From positions 194,725,809 through 194,789,808 of the forward strand of contig JAUMIR010000002.1 in assembly GCA_030847615.1 (NCBI GenBank): DNA of 64,000 nucleotides, in the 5' to 3' direction. The DNA comes from Gambelia wislizenii (Eukaryota > Chordata > Lepidosauria > Squamata > Crotaphytidae). The notes under the pieces were generated by a model. It was not told the origin of the DNA, ran no database searches, and was given only the letters and a program-made list of their open reading frames with translations. How positions within the stretch are numbered: the stretch's first letter is position 1; each line of letters opens with the position of its first letter. This document shows, in pieces, positions 36,105 through 47,537 of the stretch. A program made the translations under genes and the position numbers.

Positions 36105-37225
36105 TCGTAGAATCATAGAGTTGGAAGAGACCACAGGGGTCATCCAACCTCCTGTCATGCAGGAATAAACAATCAAAGCACTCCTGACGGATGGCCATCC
36201 AGCCTTTGCTTAAAAACCTCCAAAGGAGACTCCATCACTCTCCCAGTGAGTGCATTCCACTGTCAAACAGCTCTTACCGTTAGGAAGTTCTTCCTAATGT
36301 TTAGGTGGAATCTCTTTTCCTTTAGTTTGAACCCCTTGCTCCATGTCCTAGTCTCTGGAGCAGCAGAAAACAAGCTTGCCCCATCCTAAGTATGACACCC
36401 CTTCAAATATTTAAACATAGCTGTCATGTCATCTCTTAACCTTCTCTTCCCTAGGCTAAACATACCCAGCTCCCTAAGCCGTTCTTCATAGGGCATGACT
36501 TCCAGACCTCCCACCAGTTTGGTCGCCCTCCTCTGGACATGCTCCAGCTGGACATGCTTCAGGAAATATCCTTCTTGAACTGTGGTGCCCAGAACTGGAC
36601 ACAGTATTCCAGGTGAGGTCTGACCAAAGCAGAATAGAGTGGCTCTATTACTTCCATCGATCCTCACTATACTCCTATTGATGCAGGCTAGTCACCTCAC
36701 ACTGCTGATTCATGTTCAGCTTGTGGTCCACTAAGACTCCCAGATCCCTTTCACATGCACTACTATAATGCCAGGTATCACTCATCCTATATCCGTGCAT
36801 TTCATTTTTTTCTGCCTAAGTGTAGTACTCTACACTTTTCTCCCTGTTGAAATTAATTTTGTTAGTTTTGGCCTAGCTTTCTAATCTGTTAAGGTCATTT
36901 TGAATTCTGTACCCTGTCCTCTGGGTTATTAGCTACCTCTCCTAATTTGGTATCATCTGCAGACTTAATGAGCATGCCCTCTAGCCCATCATCCAAGTCA
37001 TTTATAAAGATGTTGAATAGCACTGGGCCCATGACAGAACCTTGTGGCACCCTACTAGTCACTTCTCTCCAGAATGAAGAGGGCCCATTGGTGAGCACCA
37101 TTCGGGTTTGGTCAGTCAACCAATTACAAATCCACCCAACAGTCGCATTGTCTAGTCCACATTTTATTAGCTTGTTTGCAAGATATTCCTGAAATCTTCC
37201 ATTCCTATCCATATTTTTCTCCTTA
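36105..37225 (-). mobile_element. CR1 LINE fragment with reverse transcriptase motifs
   Basis: The - strand from 37212 reads [20 protein letters not shown], then [20 protein letters not shown]. The catalytic position that should carry YADD appears altered (KSADDTKLG). Then come [20 protein letters not shown] and the tail. It is one of the two longest CR1 copies here. Confidence 0.9.
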
Positions 37226-37452
37226 CCACCATCAATCTGTAAAAACTCCTGCAGTCATTGTGTGCAGAGGAAGCACCTTCTGTGAAAATCTGATCCCTGA
37301 CCATGTTCTGAGCTGTGCATGACTAGGACAGAGTAGGTATACTTGCCACTTTGGGTGTCTGGGGGACTATTATAGCTTTCCCCAACTTTATGCCCTCCGG
37401 ATTGTTAGACTGTAGCTCTCATCAGCCCCAAACAGCACAGTCAATTTGCTGC

Positions 37453-37474
37453 AACAAGAATCCCATTATTATTA

Positions 37475-37505
<31 letters not shown>

Positions 37506-37760
37506 CTTTTATTTCTATAGCACCAACAATGTACATGGCGCTTTACAAGAAAAAGGACAACAAAACAGTTCCCTGCCCTCAAGTTTACAATCTAATGAAG
37601 ACATGATACAAAAAGAAAGGGGATGGCAGTAGAGGAAGGGATTAAGTCTAGCATTCTGCTTCTGGGCCCAGGCAAGATGGAGTTATGCCTGACTTTCCTT
37701 CTCTCCCTCTGCAGCCAAGGCAATGGCAGTTGGGACGGAGAGAATATAACTAGGATCTTA
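37453..37760. repeat. dispersed repeat with (ATT)n head
   Basis: A (TTA)n tract at 37453-37505 leads into CTTTTATTTCTATAGCACCA and ATGTACATGGCGCTTTACAA. The part from 37610 resembles 430-530. The phrase is typical of a reptile LINE or SINE tail, but the family is not certain. Confidence 0.5.
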
Positions 37761-39474
37761 TCCTGGAAATGATGGAATTTAATTAATAACCCAGTCGCAT
37801 TTACCATTATGGCTGGATTTGTTTTTAACTAATTCTTATTCATAAATCCTGTGTTGTGGTATTAGTTTACAGAATGTTGTAATGCTAATAAATGATGCTT
37901 ATGCTATTGTAACAGGTGAGGAATGATTTAAGAGCTAGTAGTCCATTATAATTAACTGTACTTTGTTTAAACTTGTTGTAAGCTTCCCTGAATCCTAAGC
38001 TGAGAGAAAGGCAGGAAATAAAATTGAATAAAATAAAAATAAAACATAGCACAGTGACTGTATTTTCTTCTGAATTACCTAATGGTTATCATATTTAAAA
38101 TATAACCATATATGTATATGACAAATAGGAGGAAAACCTTGAGTCTGGATGACGACTCTCTCGTTGCCCCCCACCCCAGAAAAAGTCCAGCAATTTTTGC
38201 CAGCAATATTTGGAACAGAATGCCCCCCCTCCGCCCCGCTTATGCTCTAGTAGTTTGCTAGTTTCTCTGTGTGGCTTTAAAGAGGCCAGCAGTGGGGCCA
38301 GGAGCAAATTTCCGCTCCCTTCTAAATCTTCTCCTCCTCCAGCTGTTACTTTGTTGCTGGGCTGCTGGTTGGCAAGAATTTGGCTCTTCACCTTTATCCT
38401 TGAGAGAGTGTTTCTTCAGGAAGGGGGAAATGTGTGGAAGGCTGATTCCCTCTCCCTCCTCATACCTCTTTAGAGTAATGGCCATGATGCCGTGCTTTAG
38501 CTGAAAGAAAAAATGCTTCAACAAGTGACACAACAATAGCTCCTATTTCTTGGTTCTGCTCCTGCCCACACCCTATCCTTAGTCAAACAACCAGTCTTAT
38601 GGTCAGATAGTAACCAGGAAATGTTTCCCCCTCCCCAAGCACTCTGTGGGCCTTAAAAACAGGCTGAGAAAAGCAAGATCCACAGTGCAGGAAGACAATT
38701 CTGCTGGCCTCTTTCTCAGAATCTGTGCCCATGTAAGCCCTGACACCGAGTCAGGAACACTGAATGATGTCCATGAATGAAGAGGTCTCTTAAACATATT
38801 CCCCTCACGCATAAGTCCAAATGAAGCCAACCTCAAGCCCTGATGTTATCTAGCTTGTGGTGAGTTGCAAGAGAAGAACATGGTCCATCCAAACTGAAAT
38901 AGTCTCCACCTCATCTTAAGGCAAAGATACAAGGACACTATAATAAGCACAATATCGCCTCATAAGCAGTATTCTCTGTTGCTAAAAATTATGTTAGGAA
39001 GAGTGTGATCTCAACAACACAGCTTTGCCCATACACATTTAAAAGAAACTCTCTGCAAAGGACAGAAGAGCTACTTGTGAGTTGCTAGTTTCCTAAGGCG
39101 AAAGAGGCTCTGTACCTTTAAGCATTGGTAAGTAACTGGCCCTGGGAATATTGCTGAGCTAACTACACAGAGGGTTAAGTTGTCATGGAATAATTGTGGG
39201 GTGGAACACACACACACATCATAGCTTCTGTGATATTCTCCTTAGCATCATTTTGCATGACTTGGACAAGTTACTTCAGCTGCAATCCAATACACACCTG
39301 GAAAAAAAGTTCCATTTAACTCAATAGAGTTTAGCTTTAAGTTTACAGTATATCATAGGCACAAGGAACCTTTCCCCCACCTCGTTGAAGTTCATGTTCC
39401 CCTGGAGGTGATTTGTTGTGGGACACATGCTGGCATTGGGCATCTTGGAAGTTTTGTTTCTGAACTCATACTGG
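37761..39474. other. unassigned stretch; GC-richer block 38150-38560
   Basis: A LINE-like tail lies at about 37970-38045 (TAAGCTTCCCTGAATCCTAA and GAAATAAAATTGAATAAA). Bases 38150-38560 show no recognised repeat. No exon with domain features was found. Confidence 0.4.
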
Positions 39475-39590
39475 GGATGCTCTAGCTCCATTGAGCAGGG
39501 GGTTGGACCTGATGGCCCTCTAGCTCCATTGAGCAGGGGGTTGGACCTTTACAGCTCCATGATTCTATGACTACAACTCCCAGAATCCCC
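39475..39590 (+). repeat. CR1 tail with a 38-bp tandem duplication
   Basis: CTCTAGCTCCATTGAGCAGG followed by GGGTTGGACCT occurs twice in a row (from about 39479 and 39517), ending in the CR1-like CTCCATGATTCTATGAC. Confidence 0.65.
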
Positions 39591-40117
39591 AGCCAACATG
39601 GCCAGAGGGGGTCCCAAAAGGTAACTTTTCTGGGTCAAAGCCAATAGTGGACAAAGCTAGAGAGAAATGTGGATGCTGCCTGTCTTTTCTCTCCTTCTTC
39701 CATTTAATTTCATTTTCTTTATTACAATCAACAAACAGATCAGATAACTTCTTCTTCCCTGTCCAACAGGTAGCCAGGGGAGTGGTAGTCCAACAGTTAA
39801 TTCTTGGCAGATATCTGAACTGGCTGCTTGCAGAGGGCTTCTGAAAGCATGCCAAGACTCACGTGAATTGTGGCTGAGACTTTTAGGTTTCTCTGATGTG
39901 TAAGACCATGCTGCTAATTTGCAATAATATGCACAGTGATCTATGTAAGGCCCACTGTACCCAATGGAATCCATGTACTCACTGTATGCAGGACTGCTGT
40001 CCATTTATTGCAACAAACTTAACAGCAGGAAACACCAGGTTCCAGGATGCCATTCATTAGTGACATGGGCATTAACTTATGAACAATAAGTCAAGCTGCT
40101 ATCCCTAGCTGGTATGT
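39591..40117. other. unassigned stretch
   Basis: A weak palindrome lies at 39575-39605. Otherwise no gene or repeat was supported. Confidence 0.35.
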
Positions 40118-40620
40118 TGCTGGAAACTCCAGAGAAAACAGTAGTGTGGACAAAGGATCCGCACTGGATTTGGGGGTGGGGTGGGGAGGCAGGACAAGCA
40201 CTGCCTGACAGGTGCCACCATTTATTCCCATCCTCTGTGCCACCGCCACTGGCTCTGCCTTCCCAGCACACAGTCACTCGTTCACCATGCACTGGGAAGG
40301 CAGAGCCAGTGGCAGTAGCAGCAAGGAGAGGAAAAATGGCAGTGCCTATTGTCCTGAGCTGGGAGGAGTCGCTTGCTCTGACCCTCAGAATGATCAGTCG
40401 TACGCTGGGGATCTGCCCTCTTGGTGTACAGCTGCTCATTCTGAAGTCAGAGGGAATGGCTGTGCCAGGTGCAGTCACTCACTCTGACCCTCAGCTTTAT
40501 TGGCCATACACTGTGGGTCTGCCTTCCCAGCATACAGCTGTTTGCGGGGGTCTGCCTTCCTGGCCTATGGCTGCTCATTCTGAGGTCAGAGGATGGAGTC
40601 AATCACTCTGACCCTCGGAT
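40118..40620. mobile_element. second copy (inverted) of the 6.5-7.3 kb element
   Basis: AAAGGATCCGCACTGGATTT, TGCCTGACAGGTGCCACCAT and AAGGCAGAGCCAGTGGC are the reverse complement of text at 6990-7140. The ends are not clear. Confidence 0.6.
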
Positions 40621-40971
40621 TTTTACCACTACCCATGTTGTCAAGCCCTAGGGTTTATGGGAGATGTAGTACAAAAATATGGAGGATGCCAGGTTTGAGA
40701 AGGTTGCTGAGTACCACTGTAGGTGTGGAAAAGATATGAATGTCCATTCCTCCCATAGAGGGTGAAGACTGTAGCACTAAATTGCCAAGAAAGGTTGGTG
40801 CTGAAGTGAAAAATCAGATGTTCTCCCTCATCCACACATCCATTAAATGACTGCCATTCTTTAACACAATCCCAGATCTCTCACTTGAGTCACTTTCGTC
40901 ACTTTGCCTCAGGCCTTATTCTAGCTGGCACCTTTCTTTCTGGTATCTTTTCCACCACTTGGGAGATTTTC
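40621..40971. other. unassigned stretch
   Basis: No gene was recognised. Confidence 0.3.
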
Positions 40972-41355
40972 AGACGCCTTTTTCAGCGTCTTGCCGTGCA
41001 AGCAGCCTCCGGAGCAGTAACGAGGCTGCTGCGCGGCAAGGGGTCCATTTTGGACAACGCCGTTTCTCTCTTGGCGTCGTCCGTGAGTGTTGCGGCTAGC
41101 ATTGGAGGCAGCTGCGCTATTTTTTACTCACGGACAACTTCCGTGAGTGAAAAACAGTGCGGCCGCCTCCAATGCTAGCTGCGGATGACGCTGAGAGAGA
41201 AGTGGCATCGTCCACAATGGACCACAATGCTCACAGACGACGCTGAGAGAGAAGCAGCATCATCCACAATGGACCCCTTGCCGCGCAGCAGCCTCGTTAC
41301 TGCTCCGGAGGCTGCTTGCACGGCAAGACGCTGAAAGAGGCGTCTGAAAATCTCC
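40972..41355. repeat. 384-bp foldback element with CpG-rich arms
   Basis: The left end GGAGATTTTCAGACGCC is mirrored by the right end GGCGTCTGAAAATCTCC. The arms share TTGCCGTGCAAGCAGCCTCC and AACGAGGCTGCTGCGCGGCA. The right arm carries an extra internal copy of ACGCTGAGAGAGAAG (at 41188 and again near 41237). Two open frames on opposite strands start with the same peptide (EIFRRLFQRLAVQAASGAV); this follows from the palindrome and is not a gene pair. Confidence 0.9.
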
Positions 41356-42589
41356 TCAATCTCTAAACCAGTTTGGGAACCTGTCATCTGCATAAGACGT
41401 GAATGGTGTAACATGTACCCTTTGCAATTGGTACCTGAAGCAAAAAGTCATTAACAAGATCCTGCATGGCTGAAGACCCAGTCTACTGTAAGTACACATA
41501 CCATATTAAGGAGTGCCCCCCCCCAGCTCACTGTTGAGAGAATGACTGATTTATTTCAAAGAGGCCTGTATGGCTTGTAACGTCTCCAGCTGAAAAAGTC
41601 AACGAAATCCCTGCCAGGCAGTGTATTTCCCCATTCTCCAGCACATTTTTGTGGTGTGTACTGCTGTTTGCTAAGTGGATTAGGACTCAGGACAAAGTAT
41701 TTACTTTTATCTGAGTTGCATCAAGAATAGCTGGCCCCCTACCTGAAAGGAATGTCCCAATTAAATTACAAATGACATGTCCTGAGTGTAAGAACTGAGG
41801 ATTGGTTGAGGCAAACAAAGCATTCAACCCTCACTGTTTTCCCCTCAAGACTGGTGCATAGGGACACCTAGTGGATAAGACATTTTGGATAAAGGCTCTT
41901 TTTTTTTTTAAATGAACACTGCATGTCACCAGTCTCTTACTACACTTGTAAAATCACTAAAATGGCATCTAATCTGCCCTTCTTATGTTAACCCAGGTTA
42001 CTGATTTTAGAAAACTATGTACTGCTAAAATATGTTATGTCACACATTTGGATACACAAGGACAGTTCTATGTACATTTTTTCTTATTGAGTATTTGGAA
42101 TCTAGATTTTAGGTAATACATTCTTCACCCCCAACACCAAAGGCACTCAAACATCTTTGCACCTACACCTCAAGGAAACAGCTAGAGAATAATTATCAAG
42201 AGGAATCTTTTTGAGGAAGTGTGCAGCTGTGAATTCCTAAAATTAGAGAGATAATATTTAGGGATTTATTCCAGCCTCCACATGCATGGATTATGGTGTC
42301 CAGTTTATATTAATAATAATTGGCTGCACGTAAATGGACTGAAGCTATTTTTTAACTGCTCATTTTCTATCGTTCTGAAGAAACAGCTCACAGATATAAT
42401 AATTAATGCCTTCTTTTATTGTGGCATTTCCATCCAATAAAATGCTACATATGTAAAGGGCATGTTCTTGTAATGCATCTACAACAATAATTATAATTGG
42501 CTGCATGTAAGTGGACTGATTCTATTTTTAACTGCTCATTTTGTATCTAGGTCTGAAGAAAAAGCTCTGCCTAAGAAAGGGGCAGTTAG
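41356..42589. other. unassigned stretch with a spaced direct duplication
   Basis: ATTGGCTGCACGTAAATGGA at about 42318 and ATTGGCTGCATGTAAGTGGA at about 42495 begin a duplicated segment of about 70 bp that continues through TTTTAACTGCTCATTTT. No gene was seen. Confidence 0.45.
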
Positions 42590-42843
42590 CTTTGCATGGG
42601 AGAGGGACAGCCTTGCTCTCAAGGGAAGTAACTTTTCTGTTGCTAATGGAGCTGAATTTTTATTACTTGTCTTTTATTGCCCTTTGTCCCTAGTCCCCAC
42701 ATGGCCAAAAAGAGGAAATGGTTTGTCTGCACTGAGATATTCCCAGACCAGCTTAAATGACAACAGAAGTAACATCAGACAAAATGTAGATCTGGGACTC
42801 CAACATCATCAATTTTTTCTCCTGTGCAATTTTTAACATCTTT

Positions 42844-44213
42844 GGAGATTATCAGATGCTTCAAAAAGCCCATCAGGAGCACACAAGGATGATGTCACTG
42901 TACTAGGAATGGGCCCCCGTTTCACATGTCATCGTCAACCTTGTGCTGCAGTGGAGAATAAGCCGTCACTTCTCATTCACGGAAGTTTCTGCCAAATGAA
43001 AAGCAATGGTTTAGTTTCCACAGCAGCACAGAGTCTGCATAGAGGCAGTATGAGAGGATGATGACACGTGCAAAACCGCACGGTATCGTAGAATCATATA
43101 ATTGCAGAGTTGAAAGAGACCACGAGGGCCATCCAATCCAACCCCTGCCACGCACGAAATCACGATCAAAGCATCCCCGACAGATGGCCATCCAGCCTCT
43201 GTTTAGGGACCTCCAAGGAAGGAGACCCCGCCACGCTCCAAGGGAGCGTGTTCCATTGCCGAACAGCTCTTACTGTCAGAAAGTTCCTCCTCATGTTGAG
43301 ATGGAATCTCTGTTCCTGGAGCTTGCACCCATTGCTCCGTGTTCCAGTCTCTGGAGCAGCAGAAAACAAGTCTGCTCCATCCTCAACGTGACACCCCTTC
43401 AAATAATTAAACAGGGCTATCATATCGCCTCTTAACCGTCTTTTTTCCAGGCTAAACATATCCAGCTCCCTAAATCTCTCCTCATAAGGCATCGTTTCCA
43501 GATCTTTCACCATTTTAGTCGCCCTTCTTTGGACATGCTCCAATTTGTCAATATCCTTTTTGAACTGTGGTGCCCAGAACTGGACACAGTATTCTAAGTG
43601 AGGTCTGAACAAGGCAGAATAGAGCGGCACGATTACTTCCCTTGATCTGGACACTATACTTCTATTGATGCAGCCCAAAATCGCATTGGCCTTTTTAGCT
43701 GCCGCATCACACTGTTGACTCATGTTCAACTTGTGGCCTACTAGGACTCCTAGATCCCTTTCGCATGTAGTCTCATTCAGCCAGGTCTCCCCCATCCTAT
43801 ATCTATGCATTTCATTTTTTCGCCCTAAGTGCAGTACCTTACATTTCTCCGTATTGAATTTCATTTTGTTAGTTTTGGCCCAGCTCTCCAGTCTATCCAG
43901 GTCATTTTGAATTTTGATCCTGTCCTCTAGGGTATTAGCTACTCCTCCTAATTTGGTGTCATTTGCAAATTTGATAAGTATGCCCCAATTCCCTCATCCA
44001 AGTCATTGATAAAGATGTTGAATAGCACTGGGCCCAGGACCGAACCTTGTGGCACCCCATTGGTCACATCTTTACAAGATGAAGATGAGCCATTGCTGAT
44101 CACCCTTTGGGTTCAGCCGGTCAACCAATTACAAATCCATTGAACAGTTAATTTGTCTGTCATCCTTGCAGGCTTTTTGTGGGCTTTTTTTTTGCTTGCG
44201 TCTGATAATCTCC
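42844..44213. mobile_element. TIR element (GGAGATTATCAGAYGC ends) interrupted by CR1
   Basis: The left end GGAGATTATCAGATGC and the right end GCGTCTGATAATCTCC are a 16-bp inverted repeat with one mismatch. Removing the CR1 insert leaves about 290 bp of element. The ends match those at 19893-20497 and resemble those at 40972-41355. Confidence 0.75.
43084..44165 (-). mobile_element. CR1 LINE fragment with a 232-codon open frame
   Basis: The - strand open frame 43864-43166 holds the last part of CR1 reverse transcriptase without stops: [53 protein letters not shown] and SLEVPKQRLDGHLSGML. Further upstream lies [20 protein letters not shown] in another frame, so a frameshift separates the halves. 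This is the least decayed CR1 here, but it is truncated and not a host gene. Confidence 0.92.
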
Positions 44214-44430
44214 TAAGTCTGATGAAGAAACCAGTGAATCTTTGAAAGCTTGCATGATATATTTTGTGCATTTTGGTTGCCCAATAAAGGCATCACTCTT
44301 TTGTGGATTTTGTCATATATAACAGTTATCTTAAACTTCGAAGTAAGTACCATTGAAGTATATGGGGAAAAATCTGGGGAAAGTTGTGCAGGATCAGGCT
44401 ATTTGAATGTACCTGTGGACTCTACACATT

Positions 44431-44766
44431 TAAGTAGCACCCACATCTGCTGATTCGCCATCTGTGGATTCAATTATCCGTGGATGGTGACAGCAGGTGG
44501 TGGTGGATGGGGAAGGAGATCTTGCCTCCATCCTCCATTTGCCCCCGGGCTCGCTGCGCAAGATTGCTCCCGGGCTGAAATGGTGATGCGGGGGCAAAGG
44601 GAGGGGAGGCGAGATCTTCCTTCCTCCTCTCTTTGCCCCCAGGATGGTTGCCCAGGATTGCTCCTGGGGCAGAAATGGCGACAGGGGTGTTTGTTATTAT
44701 CCACAGATTTCATTATCTGCGGAAGCCCCTGGAACCAATCCCCCAAGGATATGGGGGTCCTACTGT
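44431..44766. repeat. Tigger-like MITE with a GC-rich internal segment
   Basis: The right end GGGGGTCCTACTGTA and the left AGTAGCACCCACATCTGCTG are diverged inverted repeats. The interior has ATTCAATTATCCGTGGAT and its inverse ATCCACAGATTTCATTATCT. Bases 44500-44690 are an extra GC-rich block containing a repeated ATTGCTCC/GGGGCAAAGG theme. Confidence 0.65.
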
Positions 44767-45561
44767 ATTTAGAAGTTGTACTGAGTGCATTTGCAATAAT
44801 GTGCAAACAATGGTCACAGAAACAGATTATTAAAATAGTCTTGGGAAAGCTAAAGCAAAAAAAAAAAAAGAAAAAGAAAAAGAAAAGAAAAAAGAAGTCA
44901 TAATTGGTTTCTTGAAATTTAGGAGATTTTCACATGGGGCCAAAATGCCCCATTACTGCCCCACCACCTCCTCTTCCATTCCTGCAACTGAATGGAGGTA
45001 AATGTTCAAACACTTACCGTATATTCCAGCGTATAAGACGACTGGGCATATAAGACGACCCCCCAATTTTCAACTAAAAATCTAGGGTTTGGCATATATT
45101 CACCATATAAGACCACCACCACCCAATTTGGCTGGCTGACTGGCTGGGGGAGCTTTGCCAGCTGATCCTCTTTGTTTCCCAACTCACGATGATCTCCTCG
45201 TGAGTTGGGAAAGCGAACAGGATCAGCTGGCAGGGCTCTCCCAGACAGACAGACAGCCACAACATTCACCCCTCTCTTCCAACTTCCGTTGCTCCCCAAA
45301 GGGGGTGAAGGCAGAGGAGGGGGGCGAATGACCCTGGTTTGCCTCGACCACTGCCCATTCCCTCCTTCATTCCCTTTGGATCCATCAGGATCGGGGCGGC
45401 AAACATACAAACATCAGAACAATCCCATACAAATATTAAAACAGCACCATTAAAACAATTTCTATTATTATAAATAACTTCACACTTTAAATACTTTAAA
45501 TATAATATAAATGTTAAAAACCTAAATAAAAAAAAGATCATAGAATTACTTTTGCCATACA

Positions 45562-45602
45562 GTAGGACCCTGAATCTTCGTTTGCGAAGAATCATAGAAA
45601 AG

Positions 45603-45644
<42 letters not shown>

Positions 45645-45740
45645 TGTGTCCTCTCTAGCCATTTTCTACATCCTCCAAGGCAACTCTATGGTATTTTAAA
45701 CTGGAAGCCCCATTATTTGCAAAGTTCAGGTTAAAAAAAT
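45562..45740. repeat. Tigger-like MITE fragment with (GA)n
   Basis: CAGTAGGACCCTGAATCTTC, then a (GA)n run at about 45606-45640, then TGTGTCCTCTCTAGCCATTT, AACTCTATGGTATTTTAAAC and GGAAGCCCCATTATTTGC match 25923-26172, but the second end is missing. Confidence 0.7.
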
Positions 45741-45899
45741 AATAATATTCAAAACAACATTTTTGTAAAAATTACCTTAGCTTACCAATTAAGCAGGGCA
45801 TGGGTTTAGTCAATTGGACAAAAAGTTGATCAATTGAAAAAAATATTGATTTTTATCTTTTCTTTCTTCCAATGAACTCAAGGGAATATACTGTATGTA

Positions 45900-46135
45900 G
45901 CTCTCCTCTTCCTGTTTATCACATTACACTGTTATAGCACTATTATTCCATTTTAACTACTATGGCTGCCTCCTGTGGAATCTTGGGATTTGCAGTTTAG
46001 GTAGGACAATTAGAACTGTCAGCCAGAAAGCTCTTAGGCCTCACTGAACTACAAACCCCAGAATTCCACAGGAGGAAGCCATAGCAGTTAAAGTGGAATG
46101 ATAGTACTATAACAGTATAGTGTGATAAAGTCCAG
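45900..46135. repeat. hAT-like MITE
   Basis: The left arm CACTGTTATAGCACTATTAT and the right arm ATAGTACTATAACAGTATAG are inverted. The interior reads GAATCTTGGGATTTGCAGTT. It sits inside the 45017-47044 transposon. Confidence 0.8.
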
Positions 46136-46224
46136 GTGACCTTGGGCAAGTCACATTCTCTCAGCCTCAGAGGAAGGCAAAGGTAAACCCCCTCTGAACA
46201 AATCTTGCCCCCCCCCAAAACCCA

Positions 46225-46795
46225 TGATCTGGAGCCGGATCGTGGCTTTGGGGAGGGGGTGAGTGGCTGGAGGGAGGGGGCTTTTCAGCCACTCACCCTC
46301 TCCCCGAAGCCACGATCTGGAGCCGGATCATGGCTTTGGGGAGGGGGGTGGCTGGAGGGAGGACGCTGGAGGGAGGGGCTTCGAGGAGGGTGGAAGGGTG
46401 GCTGGAGGGAGGGGGCTTCTCAGCCACCCACCCCCTCCCCGAAGCCGCGATCTGGAGCTGGGTCGCGGCTTTAGGGAGGGGGTGAGTGGCTGGAAGGGGG
46501 GGCTGGAGGGAGGGGCTTCGGGGAGGGTGCAAGGGTGGCTGGAGGGAGGGGGCTTCTCAGCCAGCCACCCCCTCCCCAAAGCCGTAACCGGGAGCCCAAT
46601 CGCAGCTTTGGGAAGGGGGTGGGTGGAAGGGAGGACTGGAGGGAGGGGGCTTCGTGGAGGGTGGAAGGGTGGCTGGAAGGGGGGGGCTTTCCTGCCACCC
46701 ACCCCCTCCCCGAAGCTGCGATGGGGAGCCGGATTGCGGCTTCGGGGAGAGTGGAAGGGTGGCTGGAGGGGGGGCTTTCCAGCAACATTCGCCCC
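46225..46795. repeat. G-rich tandem array, about 135-bp unit
   Basis: The marker GGAGCC (or close) recurs at 46231, 46319, 46454, 46591 and 46725, so units are about 88, 135, 137 and 134 bp. Each unit alternates a G-rich half (GGCTGGAGGGAGGGGGCTT) with a C-rich half (CCACCCACCCCCTCCCCGAA), so each can fold into a hairpin or G-quadruplex. The long Gly/Pro/Arg-rich open frames in all six frames are composition artefacts. Confidence 0.85.
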
Positions 46796-47537
46796 CCTCC
46801 TCTGTCTTCGGTTGCTCCCTAAAGGGGGAGAAGGCAGAGGAGGTGGGGCCGAATGAAATGTAAGCACTTTGCCTCACCCCCCCAGCCTAATCTCCTGGCT
46901 CTTCGCTCCATTTGCGAAGGGAGCAAAGAGGCAGGAGTTCAGATGGCGAGGTGAAGCAAAGTGTATCCGCTGTATAAGACGACCCGTGATTTTGGAGCCT
47001 ATTTTTCAGGGTTCAAACCTCGTCTTATACGCCAGAATATACAGTACGTCCATTCCGCTGCAGGACTGGGCTCCCGCCCTCCTTGCCAGCCGGCTGTAAG
47101 CCTGCGGCTGAAATCCCATTCATTCTTGTGAGAGAACGGGCGGGAGGGAAATTAAAAAAAAAACCCAGCTGTCAAAGCAAGAAACAAAATGCAAAAATAT
47201 TTTTTTTTTAAAAAAAATCAAAACAAATAACCTGGGGACGGGGGGGGGGAAGGGTGCCACTTACCTGGCTGTCCCGTTCGTGGCCGGAAGTGCTTAGACC
47301 GGACCTCCTCCCCCGTGCCTGTCATCTCGGAACAGGGACTAGGCTCCTTTTCCCACATCCCTGATTCCATGACAGACATGGAAGGGGTGTTCTATTCACG
47401 ATGTTTCATTGCAAACAGAATACCCCGGGAGCAGGATGGGAGCAAGACGGAAGGGGTCGATGTCATCAGAAAGGGAGCCCCTTTCTCGACCCTGTTCCGT
47501 GCCTGCCCCGCAATATTGGCCCCATCTGAAAATCTCC

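Larger units (their letters stand above)
42590..44310 (+). mobile_element. older dispersed repeat split by a nested insertion
   Basis: Bases 42590-42843 and 44214-44310 together match 940-1230: both have GTTGCTAATGGAG..., TCCCCACATGGCC and CATCTTT, then CTGATGAAGAAACC and GCCCAATAAAGGCATCACTC. The match is interrupted exactly where the TIR element begins and ends, so the outer repeat is the oldest layer. Confidence 0.7.
45017..47044. mobile_element. inner DNA transposon with CGTATAAGACGAC ends
   Basis: The left end CCGTATATTCCAGCGTATAA and the right end (reverse complement CTGTATATTCTGGCGTATAA) are terminal inverted repeats flanked by TA (45015-45016 and 47045-47046). Sub-terminal GTATAAGACGAC motifs recur at 45050 and 46972. 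A duplicated TA is seen, but the superfamily cannot be fixed from this. The open frames inside lie in low-complexity DNA and are not transposase. Confidence 0.75.
44922..47537. mobile_element. outer TIR element, split by a younger transposon
   Basis: The left end GGAGATTTTCACATGGGGCC and the right end (reverse complement GGAGATTTTCAGATGGGGCC) are terminal inverted repeats. The two flanks, 44922-45014 and 47047-47537, total about 585 bp and are homologous in inverse orientation to the about 600-bp element at 19893-20497. The insert at 45017-47044 accounts for the rest. No transposase was found. Confidence 0.75.

Noticed and set aside
40885..41414. Convergent gene pair sharing a peptide (EIFRRLFQRLAVQAASG)
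   Set aside because: The shared peptide results from palindromic DNA read on opposite strands.
43166..43864. 232-codon - strand open frame as a host gene
   Set aside because: It is the C-terminal part of CR1 reverse transcriptase with a CR1 tail and many sister copies in the window.
46263..46856. Gly/Pro/Arg-rich open frames in several frames
   Set aside because: They come from a G-rich tandem array; all six frames are open to a similar degree and no domain is visible.
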